Source of the DNA: Myxococcaceae bacterium
Lineage (GTDB): Bacteria; Myxococcota; Myxococcia; Myxococcales; Myxococcaceae
Direction: 5' to 3'
Assembly: GCA_017881265.1 (NCBI GenBank)
Contig: JADGRA010000032.1
Span: 42,604-106,603 of the forward strand
DNA: 64,000 bases
The notes beneath the pieces are model-generated. The model searched no databases. It was not told the DNA's origin and was given only the letters and a program-made list of their open reading frames with translations. Each line of letters opens with the position of its first letter. Positions within the stretch are counted from its first letter, which is position 1. The position numbers and the translations under genes were made by a program. Positions 24,469 to 32,877 of the stretch are shown here, piece by piece.

Positions 24469-25682
24469 CTGACGCCCACCCGACTCTGCCTGCTCCGTCG
24501 CCTCTGGCCCATGCCTGGACGCTCGACCCGGGCGTCGTCTACCTCAACCACGGAAGCTTCGGGGCGACCCCGCGCTCCGTCCTTGCGCGGCAAACCGAGC
24601 TGCGCGCGCAGCTGGAGCGCGAACCAGTCCGTTTCTTCGACCGCGACCTCGAAGGGTCATTGGACAGCGTCCGGGGCACGTTGGGCGCCTTGCTGGGCGC
24701 CCACCCGGATGACTTGGCCGCGGTGCCCAACGCCACCAGTGGCGTCAACACGGTGGTTCGTTCCCTAGACTTCGGCCCGGGGGACGAGTTGCTCACCACC
24801 GACCACGCCTACAACGCCTGCGAAAACGCCCTGCGCTATGTCGCGAGCCGGACAGGGGCGCGGGTGGTGCGGGCCAAGGTGCCGTTTCCCCTGCCGGGGC
24901 CGGACGCGGTGGTGGAGGCCGTCCTTGCCGCCGTCACCCCGCGCACCCGCTTCGCCCTCATCGACCACGTCACCAGCCAGACGGGCCTGGTGTTTCCGGT
25001 GGAGCGCTTGGTGCCGTTGCTGCAGGGGCGGGGGGTGGACGTGCTGGTGGATGGGGCGCATGCCCCGGGCATGGTTCCGGTGCAGCTCGACGCCCTGGGC
25101 GCAGCCTACTACACGGCCAATTGCCACAAGTGGCTGTGCACGCCCAAGGGCGCCGCCTTCCTCCACGTGCGCCGCGACCGCCAGCAGCGCATCCATCCCT
25201 TGACTATCAGCCACGGCCTGAACACGGCCCGCACCGACCGCGCGCATTTTCGTGTCGAGTTCGACTGGTGCGGGACGGACGACCCGACCGCCTGGCTGTG
25301 CATCCCGTCGTCGCTCGAGGCGCTCGGCGCGCTCGTTCCAGGGGGCATGCCGCAGGTGATGGCAAGAAACCATGCCCTGGCCCTGTCTGCGCGCCACACC
25401 CTGTGCGAGGCGCTGGACATTCCTCCGCCGTGCCCAGAGGACATGCTCGGGTCCCTGGCGGCGGTGCCCCTGCCGCCTGGCGACGGACGGCGACGCCCTC
25501 CGCCCGGACTCGACCCGCTGCAGGACGCCCTCTTCCACCGGAAGTCCATCGAGGTTCCAGTCTTCAACTGGCCCGCGGCCCCGGACCGGTGTCTGCGGGT
25601 CTCGGCGCAGCTGTACAACGCGCCCGAGCAGTATGCCTACCTGGCCCAGTGCGTGACGGAGTTGCTGGCCGAGGGCGTTTAG
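24465..25682 (+). CDS. PLP-dependent class V aminotransferase, isopenicillin-N-epimerase-like
   Basis: A 405-residue fold-type I PLP enzyme. LNHGSFGATPRSV (28-40) is the glycine-rich start typical of the CefD/isopenicillin-N epimerase branch of class V aminotransferases. Asp197 in VDGAHAPG pairs with the pyridine nitrogen and Lys222 in TANCHKW forms the internal aldimine. No beta-lactam genes are nearby, and this branch also includes cysteine-desulfurase-like and hercynylcysteine-sulfoxide-lyase-like enzymes, so the substrate is open. It is coupled to the upstream GNAT gene. Confidence 0.85.
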   Translation: MTDAHPTLPAPSPLAHAWTLDPGVVYLNHGSFGATPRSVLARQTELRAQLEREPVRFFDRDLEGSLDSVRGTLGALLGAHPDDLAAVPNATSGVNTVVRSLDFGPGDELLTTDHAYNACENALRYVASRTGARVVRAKVPFPLPGPDAVVEAVLAAVTPRTRFALIDHVTSQTGLVFPVERLVPLLQGRGVDVLVDGAHAPGMVPVQLDALGAAYYTANCHKWLCTPKGAAFLHVRRDRQQRIHPLTISHGLNTARTDRAHFRVEFDWCGTDDPTAWLCIPSSLEALGALVPGGMPQVMARNHALALSARHTLCEALDIPPPCPEDMLGSLAAVPLPPGDGRRRPPPGLDPLQDALFHRKSIEVPVFNWPAAPDRCLRVSAQLYNAPEQYAYLAQCVTELLAEGV

Positions 25683-25780
25683 CGCCAGACAGCCCCCTCC
25701 CGAGGCGCTTTGCCTCGCGCCGGAACGGGTGGAAGTTGACGCTCCATCGCCGTAGTCCGCTGCTAGTGTCCCGTGCCGGC

Positions 25781-26707
25781 ATGGCCCGCTACGCCGCCAT
25801 CGACGTCGGGACGAACACGGTGCTGCTTCTCGTGGCCGAACGCACCCCCTCCGGCTTTCGCCCGGTGGCCGAGCGCGGGGTCATCACCCGGCTGGGGAAG
25901 GGGGTCGATGCGAGCCGCCAGCTCGCAGCGGATGCCATGGCACGTACCCTGGAGGTCGTCGGTCGTTTCGCGGATGAGGCGCGCTCTTTGGGCGCGGTCG
26001 GTCTCGCCATCACTGCAACCTCCGCCGCGCGGGATGCAGACAACGGGGCTGAGTTTCTCGCCGCCGCCCGCGCGCGGACCGGCGTCGACGTGGAAGTCCT
26101 CTCCGGCGACGAGGAAGCGCAGCTCTCTTACCGGGCGGTGTCCGACGACTTCGGCCCCGAGGCGGGTGAGCGTGAGCTGGTCGCCATCGACATCGGCGGC
26201 GGCTCCACCGAGTTCATCTTCGGACGCGGCCGGAGCGTGCGCTTTCACAGCAGCATCAACATCGGCTCGGTGCGGCTGACCGAGCGGTGCATCCGCTCGG
26301 ATCCACCCTCGCCGGAGGACTTCGCCCGGCTCCATGCCGAACTCGCGCCGGCACTGGCCCGGATTCCGGCGCCGGAGGCCGGTGCCCTGGTGGTAGGAGT
26401 CGCCGGAACCCTGACCACGCTGTACGCCGTGGCCAATGCCATCGCCCCGTACGACGCGGCCCGGGTCCACGGGGGCTGGCTGAGCCGCGAAGCGCTGGCG
26501 CAGACGCGCGAGAGGCTGGCCGCGGTGCCACTCGCGGAGCGGCGAGGCCTCCCAGGGCTACAGCCCGAGCGCGCCGACGTCATCATCGCCGGGGCCGTGC
26601 TGCTGGAGCACGCGCTCGACCACCTGCGCGTCAATGGCACCCGGGTGAGTGACCACGGCCTGCGCTGGGGGCTGCTCGCCGGACGCTTCGGAGGGACTGC
26701 CCCATGA
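25781..26707 (+). CDS. ppx: exopolyphosphatase / guanosine pentaphosphatase (Ppx/GppA)
   Basis: A 308-residue member of the Ppx/GppA family, which hydrolyses polyphosphate or pppGpp. The ASKHA fold phosphate loops are AIDVGTNTVLLLVAE (5-19) and AIDIGGGSTEFIFG (about 138-151), with ATSAARDADN in between. This is the short form without the C-terminal HD domain of E. coli Ppx. The ATG at 25781 is chosen; the frame runs further upstream but overlaps the PLP enzyme gene. Its end overlaps the MFS gene by four bases (ATGA). Confidence 0.9.
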   Translation: MARYAAIDVGTNTVLLLVAERTPSGFRPVAERGVITRLGKGVDASRQLAADAMARTLEVVGRFADEARSLGAVGLAITATSAARDADNGAEFLAAARARTGVDVEVLSGDEEAQLSYRAVSDDFGPEAGERELVAIDIGGGSTEFIFGRGRSVRFHSSINIGSVRLTERCIRSDPPSPEDFARLHAELAPALARIPAPEAGALVVGVAGTLTTLYAVANAIAPYDAARVHGGWLSREALAQTRERLAAVPLAERRGLPGLQPERADVIIAGAVLLEHALDHLRVNGTRVSDHGLRWGLLAGRFGGTAP

Positions 26708-27969
26708 GTGGCGAGCAGCCCGGCATCACACGAGGTCAGGCGCGCTACGGGCTCGCCATCCTCACCCTCATCAACCTGCTCAACTACCTCGACCGGTACA
26801 TCGCCGCCGGGATGATGCCCCGCATCATGGAGGCGTTCCGCATCGACAAAGCGGCAGCGGGGTTGCTCGGTTCCGTCTTCATCATCGTCTACATGCTGTT
26901 TGCCCCGCTGGCCGGCGTCATTGGAGACAGGTTCCCCAGGCGCCTGGTGCTGGCGGGCGGCGTTTTCCTGTGGAGCCTAGCCACGGTGGGCGGCGGTTTC
27001 GCGGGCAGCTTCGCCGCGCTCCTCCTCGCGCGCTCCATCGTCGGCATCGGCGAGGCCGGCTACGGGACGGTGGCGCCCGGTCTCATCGCCGACTTGTTTC
27101 CGCGCCAGGAGCGCTCGCGCATGCTCTCCTACTTCTACATCGCCATCCCGGTGGGCTCGGCGATGGGCTTCGCTCTCGGCGGGTGGCTGGGCCACCGGTA
27201 CAGCTGGCAGCACGCTTTCTGGGTGGCCGGAATTCCGGGCCTGCTGGTGGCAGTGCTGGCGCTGCGGGTCCCGGACCCGCCGCGTGGAGCCACCGACGAG
27301 GGGCCCCCACAGCCGAAGCTGCCCTTCATGCAGGGCCTGCTCCGCCTGAGGAGCAACGCGACGTACTGGGCGGCCGTCGCCGGGCTCACCCTGATGACGT
27401 TTTCCATTGGCGGTCTCGCCAATTGGATGCCCGCCTTTCTCGAGCTGGAACGCGGCGTCAACCCGGAGATTGCCGGACTGTACTTTGGAGGCATCACCGC
27501 GGTGGCTGGCATCGTCGGCACCCTGGTGGGCGGCTGGCTGGGAGACGTCGCCGACCGCAAGTCCACCACCGGAGGCATGTCCCTTTCGGGCTGGGGGCTC
27601 CTCCTCGCCGTCCCGTTCATGGCCCTGGTCGCCCTGTCGCACTCGCCGCCCGTCATCTTCGCGGCCGTCGCGGCCGCCCAGTTCTGCATCTTCCTCAACA
27701 ACGGTCCGCTCAACGCCGCCATCGTCAGCGCGGTACCTGGCGATGTCCGAAGCTTCGCCGTCGGTCTCAGCGTCCTCGCCTACCATGCCCTCGGCGACGC
27801 CATCTCGCCGCCCATCATCGGTGCGATTGCCGACCGCTCCAGCCTGGGGACGGCCATCCTGCTGAATGCCCTGCCGGTGGGACTGGGCGGGCTGCTCCTC
27901 GTGGTCGCCGCCCGGGCACTCGGTCGTCCGACCGGGCCAGTCAGGAATCCTGCTGGCTCCCCAAAATAG
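26704..27969 (+). CDS. MFS transporter, Spinster-like
   Basis: A 421-residue major-facilitator protein with about twelve membrane helices. The LNYLDRYI motif in helix 1, GVIGDRFPRR between helices 2 and 3, and RSIVGIGEAGYGT in helix 4 fit the Spinster/hexuronate-like branch, whose members move lipids, sugars or organic anions. It overlaps ppx and is followed after 48 bases by the type III PKS gene in the same direction. It could therefore export the cluster's product or belong to the preceding unit. Confidence 0.88.
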   Translation: MSGEQPGITRGQARYGLAILTLINLLNYLDRYIAAGMMPRIMEAFRIDKAAAGLLGSVFIIVYMLFAPLAGVIGDRFPRRLVLAGGVFLWSLATVGGGFAGSFAALLLARSIVGIGEAGYGTVAPGLIADLFPRQERSRMLSYFYIAIPVGSAMGFALGGWLGHRYSWQHAFWVAGIPGLLVAVLALRVPDPPRGATDEGPPQPKLPFMQGLLRLRSNATYWAAVAGLTLMTFSIGGLANWMPAFLELERGVNPEIAGLYFGGITAVAGIVGTLVGGWLGDVADRKSTTGGMSLSGWGLLLAVPFMALVALSHSPPVIFAAVAAAQFCIFLNNGPLNAAIVSAVPGDVRSFAVGLSVLAYHALGDAISPPIIGAIADRSSLGTAILLNALPVGLGGLLLVVAARALGRPTGPVRNPAGSPK

Positions 27970-28017
27970 GGGGGGACGGTTGCTCGGGAGCGCTGACTCG
28001 GTTAGCCAGAGACCAGC

Positions 28018-29088
28018 ATGGCTCCTCTGCCCAACCCCTCAATCCGCAGCGTTGGCACCGCCTTGCCGCCGCATTACGCGGACCAGGAGACGCTCATCAC
28101 CGCGTTTCGGACCCACTGGGCCAAGGAGCACTTCAACGTCGAGCGCCTCGAGGAGCTGCACCGCGCGGTGCAGGTGGGCGGGCGACACCTGGCCGTTCCG
28201 CTCGAGGACTACCCCGGGCTGACCGACCTTCGAGCGCGCAACGACGCGTGGATTCGCGTCGCCACCGACCTGGGAGAGGAGGCTGTCCGTCAGGCGCTGG
28301 AGCGCGCCGGACTCTCCGTGAGCGAGGTCGATCACCTCTTCTTCGTCACCGTCACAGGAATTGCCACGCCATCGGTGGATGCACGGCTGATGAACCGGCT
28401 GGGACTGCGCCCGGACGTCAAGCGAACCCCCATTTTCGGGCTGGGGTGTGTGGCTGGCGCAGCCGGGACGGCTCGCGCCAGCGACGTGCTCCGGGCCTTT
28501 CCCAACCAGGTGGCGGTGCTGCTGTCCGTCGAGCTGTGCTCGCTGACCCTGCAGCGCGAGGACCTCTCCATCGCCAACATCATCGCCAGTGGACTGTTCG
28601 GCGACGGCGCGGCGGCCATGGTGCTGTCCGGGGGAGAGCTACCTGCCCCCGGCGCCCCACGCATCCTCGGCACGAGCAGCGTTTTCTACCCAGACACCGA
28701 ACGGGTGATGGGGTGGGACGTCGTGAATGGGGGCTTCAAGGTGGTGCTCAGCGCGAAGGTGCCAGACGTGGTGCGCGCCCACGTGCGCGAGGACGTCGGC
28801 GCCTTCCTGGCGCGCCACGGGCTCCGGACGACGGACATCCGCCACTGGGTGGCACATACCGGCGGGCCGAAGGTGCTGGAGGCATTCGAGAGCACCCTGG
28901 AACTGCCCACCGGAGCGCTCGAGCGCTCGTGGAAGTCGCTGCGCGAGACCGGCAACCTTTCCTCGGCCTCCGTCCTCTTCGTCCTCGAGTCCATGCTCGC
29001 CTCCGGCGAGGCACAGCCCGGAGACTACGGTCTGCTCATGGCGATGGGTCCCGGGTTCTGCTCCGAGCTGGTGCTGCTGCAATGGTGA
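28018..29088 (+). CDS. type III polyketide synthase (alkylresorcinol/alkylpyrone synthase-like)
   Basis: A 356-residue chalcone-synthase-fold homodimeric ketosynthase. The catalytic triad is clear: Cys144 in FGLGCVAGAAG, His280 in WVAHTGGPK and Asn313 in ETGNLSSAS. The GFGDGAAA-like motif FGDGAAAMV and the C-terminal GPGFCSE loop are also present. Such enzymes extend a fatty acyl starter with malonyl-CoA and cyclise it to alkylpyrones or alkylresorcinols. It is the first gene of a five-gene overlapping cluster, whose acyl-AMP ligase and ACP would supply the starter. The stop overlaps the methyltransferase start. Confidence 0.92.
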   Translation: MAPLPNPSIRSVGTALPPHYADQETLITAFRTHWAKEHFNVERLEELHRAVQVGGRHLAVPLEDYPGLTDLRARNDAWIRVATDLGEEAVRQALERAGLSVSEVDHLFFVTVTGIATPSVDARLMNRLGLRPDVKRTPIFGLGCVAGAAGTARASDVLRAFPNQVAVLLSVELCSLTLQREDLSIANIIASGLFGDGAAAMVLSGGELPAPGAPRILGTSSVFYPDTERVMGWDVVNGGFKVVLSAKVPDVVRAHVREDVGAFLARHGLRTTDIRHWVAHTGGPKVLEAFESTLELPTGALERSWKSLRETGNLSSASVLFVLESMLASGEAQPGDYGLLMAMGPGFCSELVLLQW

Positions 29089-29657
29089 CGTCGCTGGAGC
29101 TCTACCTCGGGTTTCTGGCCCTGCTGGGCCTCGAGCGACTGGTGGAACTGCTGCTGTCGCTGCACAACGCACGCCAGGCCCGGGCGGCAGGAGCGCGCGA
29201 GGCCGGCCAGGGCCACTACCCGGTGATGGTGGCCTTCCACTCGGCGTTCCTCGTGTCCTGTGCGGTGGAAGTCGTCCTCGTCCCGCGCTCCTTTCCGGGG
29301 GCCCTCGGCTGGACGGCCCTCGGCGTCGCGGTGGCAGCCCAGGGGCTGCGGTACTGGGCCGTGGCGTCGCTGGGGGTGCGCTGGAACACCCGGGTGCTGG
29401 TGTGGCCCGGACTTCCGCCAGTGACTTCAGGCCCCTACCGTTTCTTGCGTCACCCAAACTACCTGGCCGTCGTCTTAGAGATGCTTGCCGTTCCACTCGT
29501 GCACGGAGCCTGGGTGACCGCTGTGGTGTTCTCGTTCGGCAATCTGCTCCTCCTGCGTGTTCGCATCCGCTCCGAGGAGGCGGCCCTGGGCCCTGCATGG
29601 GCCGAGGCCTTCGGCAGCCGTCCGCGCCTGCTTCCGGAACTCCACCGTGGCGAGTGA
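29082..29657 (+). CDS. ICMT-like membrane methyltransferase
   Basis: A 191-residue integral membrane protein with about five helices. The C-terminal SGPYRFLRHPNYLAV and RIRSEEAAL segments are the SAM-binding motif of the isoprenylcysteine carboxyl methyltransferase / phospholipid methyltransferase family. Homologues next to type III PKS genes, such as SrsB in Streptomyces and BpsB in Bacillus, O-methylate alkylresorcinols or alkylpyrones at the membrane. It overlaps the PKS stop by seven bases and the ACP start by 11, so it is tightly coupled. Confidence 0.88.
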   Translation: MVTSLELYLGFLALLGLERLVELLLSLHNARQARAAGAREAGQGHYPVMVAFHSAFLVSCAVEVVLVPRSFPGALGWTALGVAVAAQGLRYWAVASLGVRWNTRVLVWPGLPPVTSGPYRFLRHPNYLAVVLEMLAVPLVHGAWVTAVVFSFGNLLLLRVRIRSEEAALGPAWAEAFGSRPRLLPELHRGE

Positions 29658-29898
29658 GGCCGACGTCCTGGACGCAATCCGCTCCATTGCTCAGAGCGAG
29701 CTCGAGGTGGAGCGCCCCGTGCAGCCAGGGGATGACTTACTGGCCGACCTCGGGCTGGACAGTCTCGGCCTCACCGTCCTGGCCGTCGGGCTGGAGAACC
29801 GCTTCCGGGTGAAGCTGTCCCAGGAGGACGCAGTTGGCGTGCGTACGGTGGAAGACCTCGCGAAGCTGGTGGTACGGCGCAGCGGGGCCTCAGCATGA
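29647..29898 (+). CDS. acyl carrier protein
   Basis: An 83-residue carrier protein. The phosphopantetheine site is Ser39 in LGLDSLGL, and the four-helix pattern is clear. GTG start inside the end of the methyltransferase gene, and its stop overlaps the acyl-AMP ligase ATG (ATGA, 29895-29898). The neighbour is a fatty acyl-AMP ligase, an enzyme class that loads acyl groups onto such stand-alone ACPs. It is therefore likely dedicated to delivering a fatty starter to the type III PKS. A phosphopantetheinyl transferase is not in the window. Confidence 0.88.
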   Translation: MASEADVLDAIRSIAQSELEVERPVQPGDDLLADLGLDSLGLTVLAVGLENRFRVKLSQEDAVGVRTVEDLAKLVVRRSGASA

Positions 29899-31664
29899 AC
29901 GCGCCTTCGCGACTGGTGGGCTCGACGCAGCCGCCCCCGCGCCACGCCTCCCTCCTCGAGGCGCTGGGTCGGGCAGCCGAGCATCCGTCCGGGCTCACCT
30001 TCGTCGACGCTTCGGAGGCCGAGGAGACGCTGTCCTGGTCCGAGGTGCTGGCGCGGGCCCGCGCGACGGCCGGCGCGCTGCGTCGCCTGGGCGTCTTCCC
30101 TGGCGACCGCGTGGCCATCGTGCTGCCCACCGCCCCGGACTTCATGGACGCCTTCTTCGGGGCGCTGCTGGCCGGCGCGGTGCCGGTGCCCCTCTACCCG
30201 CCCGTGCGCCTCGGGCGCCTTGAGGAGTACCACCGCGCCACCGCCCGCATGCTGCAGCTGTCGGGCGCCGTGCTGGTTCTCACCGACGGGTTAATCGGAC
30301 GGCTGCTCGGACAGGCCGTCGCCGCGGCCCGGCCCCGGCTTGGCTGCCACCGCGTCTCGAAGCTGCGGGAGGCGGGCGACGTGCCGCATGAAGCCTCCGT
30401 CGCGCCAGATGCGCTGGCGGTCGTGCAATTCTCCTCCGGCAGCACGGTGGACCCGAAACCGGTGGCTTTGAGTCACGCCAACGTGATGGCCCAGGTGGAA
30501 ACCATCCGGGCTCTCATGCCGGTGCGCGAGGGAGTGCGGCCCCTCGGCGTAAGCTGGCTTCCGCTGTACCACGACATGGGCCTCATCGGCTGTCTGGTGA
30601 GTGCCGTCGCCTACCCCGGCCCGCTGGTGCTTCTCCGGCCGGAACAATTCCTGGCACGACCGGCCCTCTGGCTGAGGGCGCTGTCCCGCCACCGGGGCAC
30701 CGTCTCGGCCGCACCCAACTTCGCCTACGCCCTGTGCGTCCGCCGCATCCGCGCCGAGGAACTCGAGGGCGTGGACCTGTCCTCATGGGCCCTCGCGCTC
30801 AACGGAGCCGAGTCCATCTCGGCTGAGGTGGCACGGCGCTTCGTGGAGCGCTTCGGTCCGTATGGCTTCGACGCGCGTGCCCTCGTCCCAGCGTATGGCC
30901 TCGCCGAGGCGTCGCTGGCCGTCACCTTCGCCCCCAGCCGGGCGACGTTGCGCACGCTGTCCATCGACGCGCACGCCCTCGCTGCGGAGGGCCAGGTCCG
31001 CCCCGGCGAGCGCACCCTGGTTTCGGTGGGGCGGCCGGTGCCGGGGGCGGAGGTGGAAATCCGGGGAGAGTCCGGAGAGGTGGTGCCGGCCCGGACGGTG
31101 GGACGCATCCACGTCCGGGGGCCTTCGGTGATGGTGGGCTACCTCGGACAGCCCGAGGCGACGCGGGCGGTGCTCGTCGACGGGTGGCTGGACACGGGGG
31201 ACCTCGGTTTCGTCGCTGAGGGTGAGCTCGTCGTGTCTGGCCGCGCCAAGGACGTCATCATCCTGCGCGGCGCCAACCACGTGCCCCAGGAATTTGAAGA
31301 GGCCCTCGAAGGCCTGGAAGGCGTCCGCACCGGGTGTGCCGTCGCCTTGGGCACCATCCCCCAGGGCGCCGAGGGCGAGGTCCTGGTGCTGCTGGTGGAG
31401 CTGAGCCCCGACCCGCCGGCGGACCTCGCGGACCGAATCCGGACCCGGGTCCTGGAGCGAACCGGCATCCGTCCCCACAGCGTCGAACTTCTTCTTCCGG
31501 GGACGCTTCCTCGTACCTCCAGCGGGAAGCTGCGGCGGCGGGAAGCCCTCCGGCGGTGGCAGACGGGGACGTTGACGCCCCCGCGGAAGGTGCGTTGGCT
31601 CGGCCTGGCGGGGGCCATGGTGAAAAGTGCCGTGGCCCTCGCGCGCGCAGAACGGGACCCGTGA
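29895..31664 (+). CDS. fatty acyl-AMP ligase (FAAL, FadD32-like)
   Basis: A 589-residue adenylate-forming enzyme. The ATP-binding signature is QFSSGSTVDPKPVALSH (P-loop region, about 180), followed by LPLYHDMGL, PAYGLAEASLAVTF and WLDTGDLGFVAEGEL, and the hinge SGRAKDVIILRG. YHDMGL and LAEASLAVTF are typical of FAALs rather than acyl-CoA ligases. FAALs activate a fatty acid as acyl-AMP and hand it to an ACP, here probably the gene just upstream, which it overlaps by four bases. It also overlaps the oxidoreductase start. Confidence 0.9.
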   Translation: MNAPSRLVGSTQPPPRHASLLEALGRAAEHPSGLTFVDASEAEETLSWSEVLARARATAGALRRLGVFPGDRVAIVLPTAPDFMDAFFGALLAGAVPVPLYPPVRLGRLEEYHRATARMLQLSGAVLVLTDGLIGRLLGQAVAAARPRLGCHRVSKLREAGDVPHEASVAPDALAVVQFSSGSTVDPKPVALSHANVMAQVETIRALMPVREGVRPLGVSWLPLYHDMGLIGCLVSAVAYPGPLVLLRPEQFLARPALWLRALSRHRGTVSAAPNFAYALCVRRIRAEELEGVDLSSWALALNGAESISAEVARRFVERFGPYGFDARALVPAYGLAEASLAVTFAPSRATLRTLSIDAHALAAEGQVRPGERTLVSVGRPVPGAEVEIRGESGEVVPARTVGRIHVRGPSVMVGYLGQPEATRAVLVDGWLDTGDLGFVAEGELVVSGRAKDVIILRGANHVPQEFEEALEGLEGVRTGCAVALGTIPQGAEGEVLVLLVELSPDPPADLADRIRTRVLERTGIRPHSVELLLPGTLPRTSSGKLRRREALRRWQTGTLTPPRKVRWLGLAGAMVKSAVALARAERDP

Positions 31665-32755
31665 AAATAGATGTCGCCATCGCGGGCGCGGGCCCAGCCG
31701 GCCTTGCGGCGGCAATTCACGCAGCGCGTGCGGGCCTCTCGGTCGCAGTCTTCGACCGCGAGGAGCTGCCCCGCGACAAGGCCTGCGGAGAGGGTCTCAT
31801 GCCGTCCGGGCTGCAAGCACTGGAGCGGCTCGGGGCGCGAGCTGCCCTGTCCCCAGCAGATTGGGCACCCATCCGCGGCATTCGTTACGTTCAGGAAGAC
31901 GGCACTGCCCTGGAGGGGCGGCTTCCTGGCGACGGGGGCATCGGCGTGCGACGCACGGCACTGGCCCAGGCCCTCTTGGACACGGCCCGGACGGCCGGGG
32001 TCTCCGTGCTCGCGCGCACGGCAGTGCGCGCCCACCACCGCAGCGACGCCGCCGTCCACCTCGACACGGATGCAGGCACTTGGGAGGCGGCGGTCCTCGT
32101 CGCTGCCGATGGGCTGGCATCGCCCCTGCGCGCGGCGGAAGGCCTGGACCTCCCTGCCAGGGGACCGCGACGCTATGGGCTCCGCCAGCACATGCGGTTG
32201 CGTCCCTGGACGGACTTCGTGGAGGTCCACCTCTCAGACGGGCTGGAAGCCTACGTCACGCCGGCCGGCCCGGAACGCGTCGGCGTCGCGTTCCTCTGGG
32301 AGGATGGGCGCGTCCCACCGCAAATCTCCTGGCCCTCCCTGGTGCATCGCGTCCCGGCGTTGGCCGCACAGATGCAAGGCGCCGAGAGCGACTCCACGCC
32401 GCGCGGGGCAGGCCCGCTGCGGCGTCGCGTGCGGGCGCGCGTCCGGCCGCGCTTCGTGCTTCTGGGCGATGCGGCCGGCTACGTCGATGCGATTACGGGC
32501 GAAGGCCTGTCCCTCGCCCTGGTGTGTGCTGAGGCCCTAGGGGCCTGCCTGCCGGACGCCGTCTCCCGCGGAGGCGAACCAGCCGCCTTCCGGCCGTATC
32601 TGGCCACCTGCCGCCGCGAGTACCGGCGCTACGCGGTGGTCGCCAGCACCGTCCTTGCGCTCGCGCGGCACCCAAGGCTCCGCCGGGCTGCCCTTGCCAC
32701 GCTGGGGTTGAGCCCAGAAGTCTTCTCGTGGCTTCTGGCCCATACCGTCGCCTGA
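31661..32755 (+). CDS. FAD-dependent monooxygenase / geranylgeranyl-reductase-like protein
   Basis: A 364-residue flavoprotein. The N-terminal dinucleotide-binding motif is AGAGPAGLAAAIHAARAG (6-23), followed by DKACGEGLMPSG, a mark of the geranylgeranyl reductase/flavin monooxygenase group. The second FAD motif is LLGDAAGYVDAITGEG (about 265-280). In the Streptomyces Srs pathway a flavoprotein (SrsC) hydroxylates the alkylresorcinol to give an alkylquinone; the same job here is an inference from context. GTG start at 31661 overlaps the ligase stop. It is the last gene of the cluster. Confidence 0.85.
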   Translation: MKIDVAIAGAGPAGLAAAIHAARAGLSVAVFDREELPRDKACGEGLMPSGLQALERLGARAALSPADWAPIRGIRYVQEDGTALEGRLPGDGGIGVRRTALAQALLDTARTAGVSVLARTAVRAHHRSDAAVHLDTDAGTWEAAVLVAADGLASPLRAAEGLDLPARGPRRYGLRQHMRLRPWTDFVEVHLSDGLEAYVTPAGPERVGVAFLWEDGRVPPQISWPSLVHRVPALAAQMQGAESDSTPRGAGPLRRRVRARVRPRFVLLGDAAGYVDAITGEGLSLALVCAEALGACLPDAVSRGGEPAAFRPYLATCRREYRRYAVVASTVLALARHPRLRRAALATLGLSPEVFSWLLAHTVA

Positions 32756-32812
32756 GGCGGTCCTCGGTTGTTGTTGAGTCCACTCCGGCGCTGGGAGCGG
32801 GCGCGGGTCAGC

Positions 32813-32850
32813 AAAAAAGCCGGGCGGTCCCCTCATGAAACAGCCCGGCT
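32813..32850 (-). terminator. intrinsic terminator of the sulfatase gene
   Basis: On the minus strand, AGCCGGGC (complement of 32843-32850) and GCCCGGCT (complement of 32818-32825) form a perfect 8-base stem with a 17-base loop. The stem is followed directly by a run of T (the AAAAAA at 32813-32818 on the plus strand). It sits 28 bases beyond the sulfatase stop codon. On the plus strand the stem lacks a T run, so it should not terminate the PKS cluster. Confidence 0.75.
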
Positions 32851-32877
32851 CGGTGAGGACAACTTTAGGACGCAGCG

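Noticed and set aside
24465..25682. PLP enzyme as evidence of a beta-lactam cluster
   Set aside because: No ACV synthetase or isopenicillin N synthase genes are present, and the family is broad.
26649..29657. 1002-codon plus-strand frame across the MFS and PKS genes
   Set aside because: Its first part is a shifted copy of the MFS and PKS genes. Only the end, in the methyltransferase frame, is real and is annotated from 29082.
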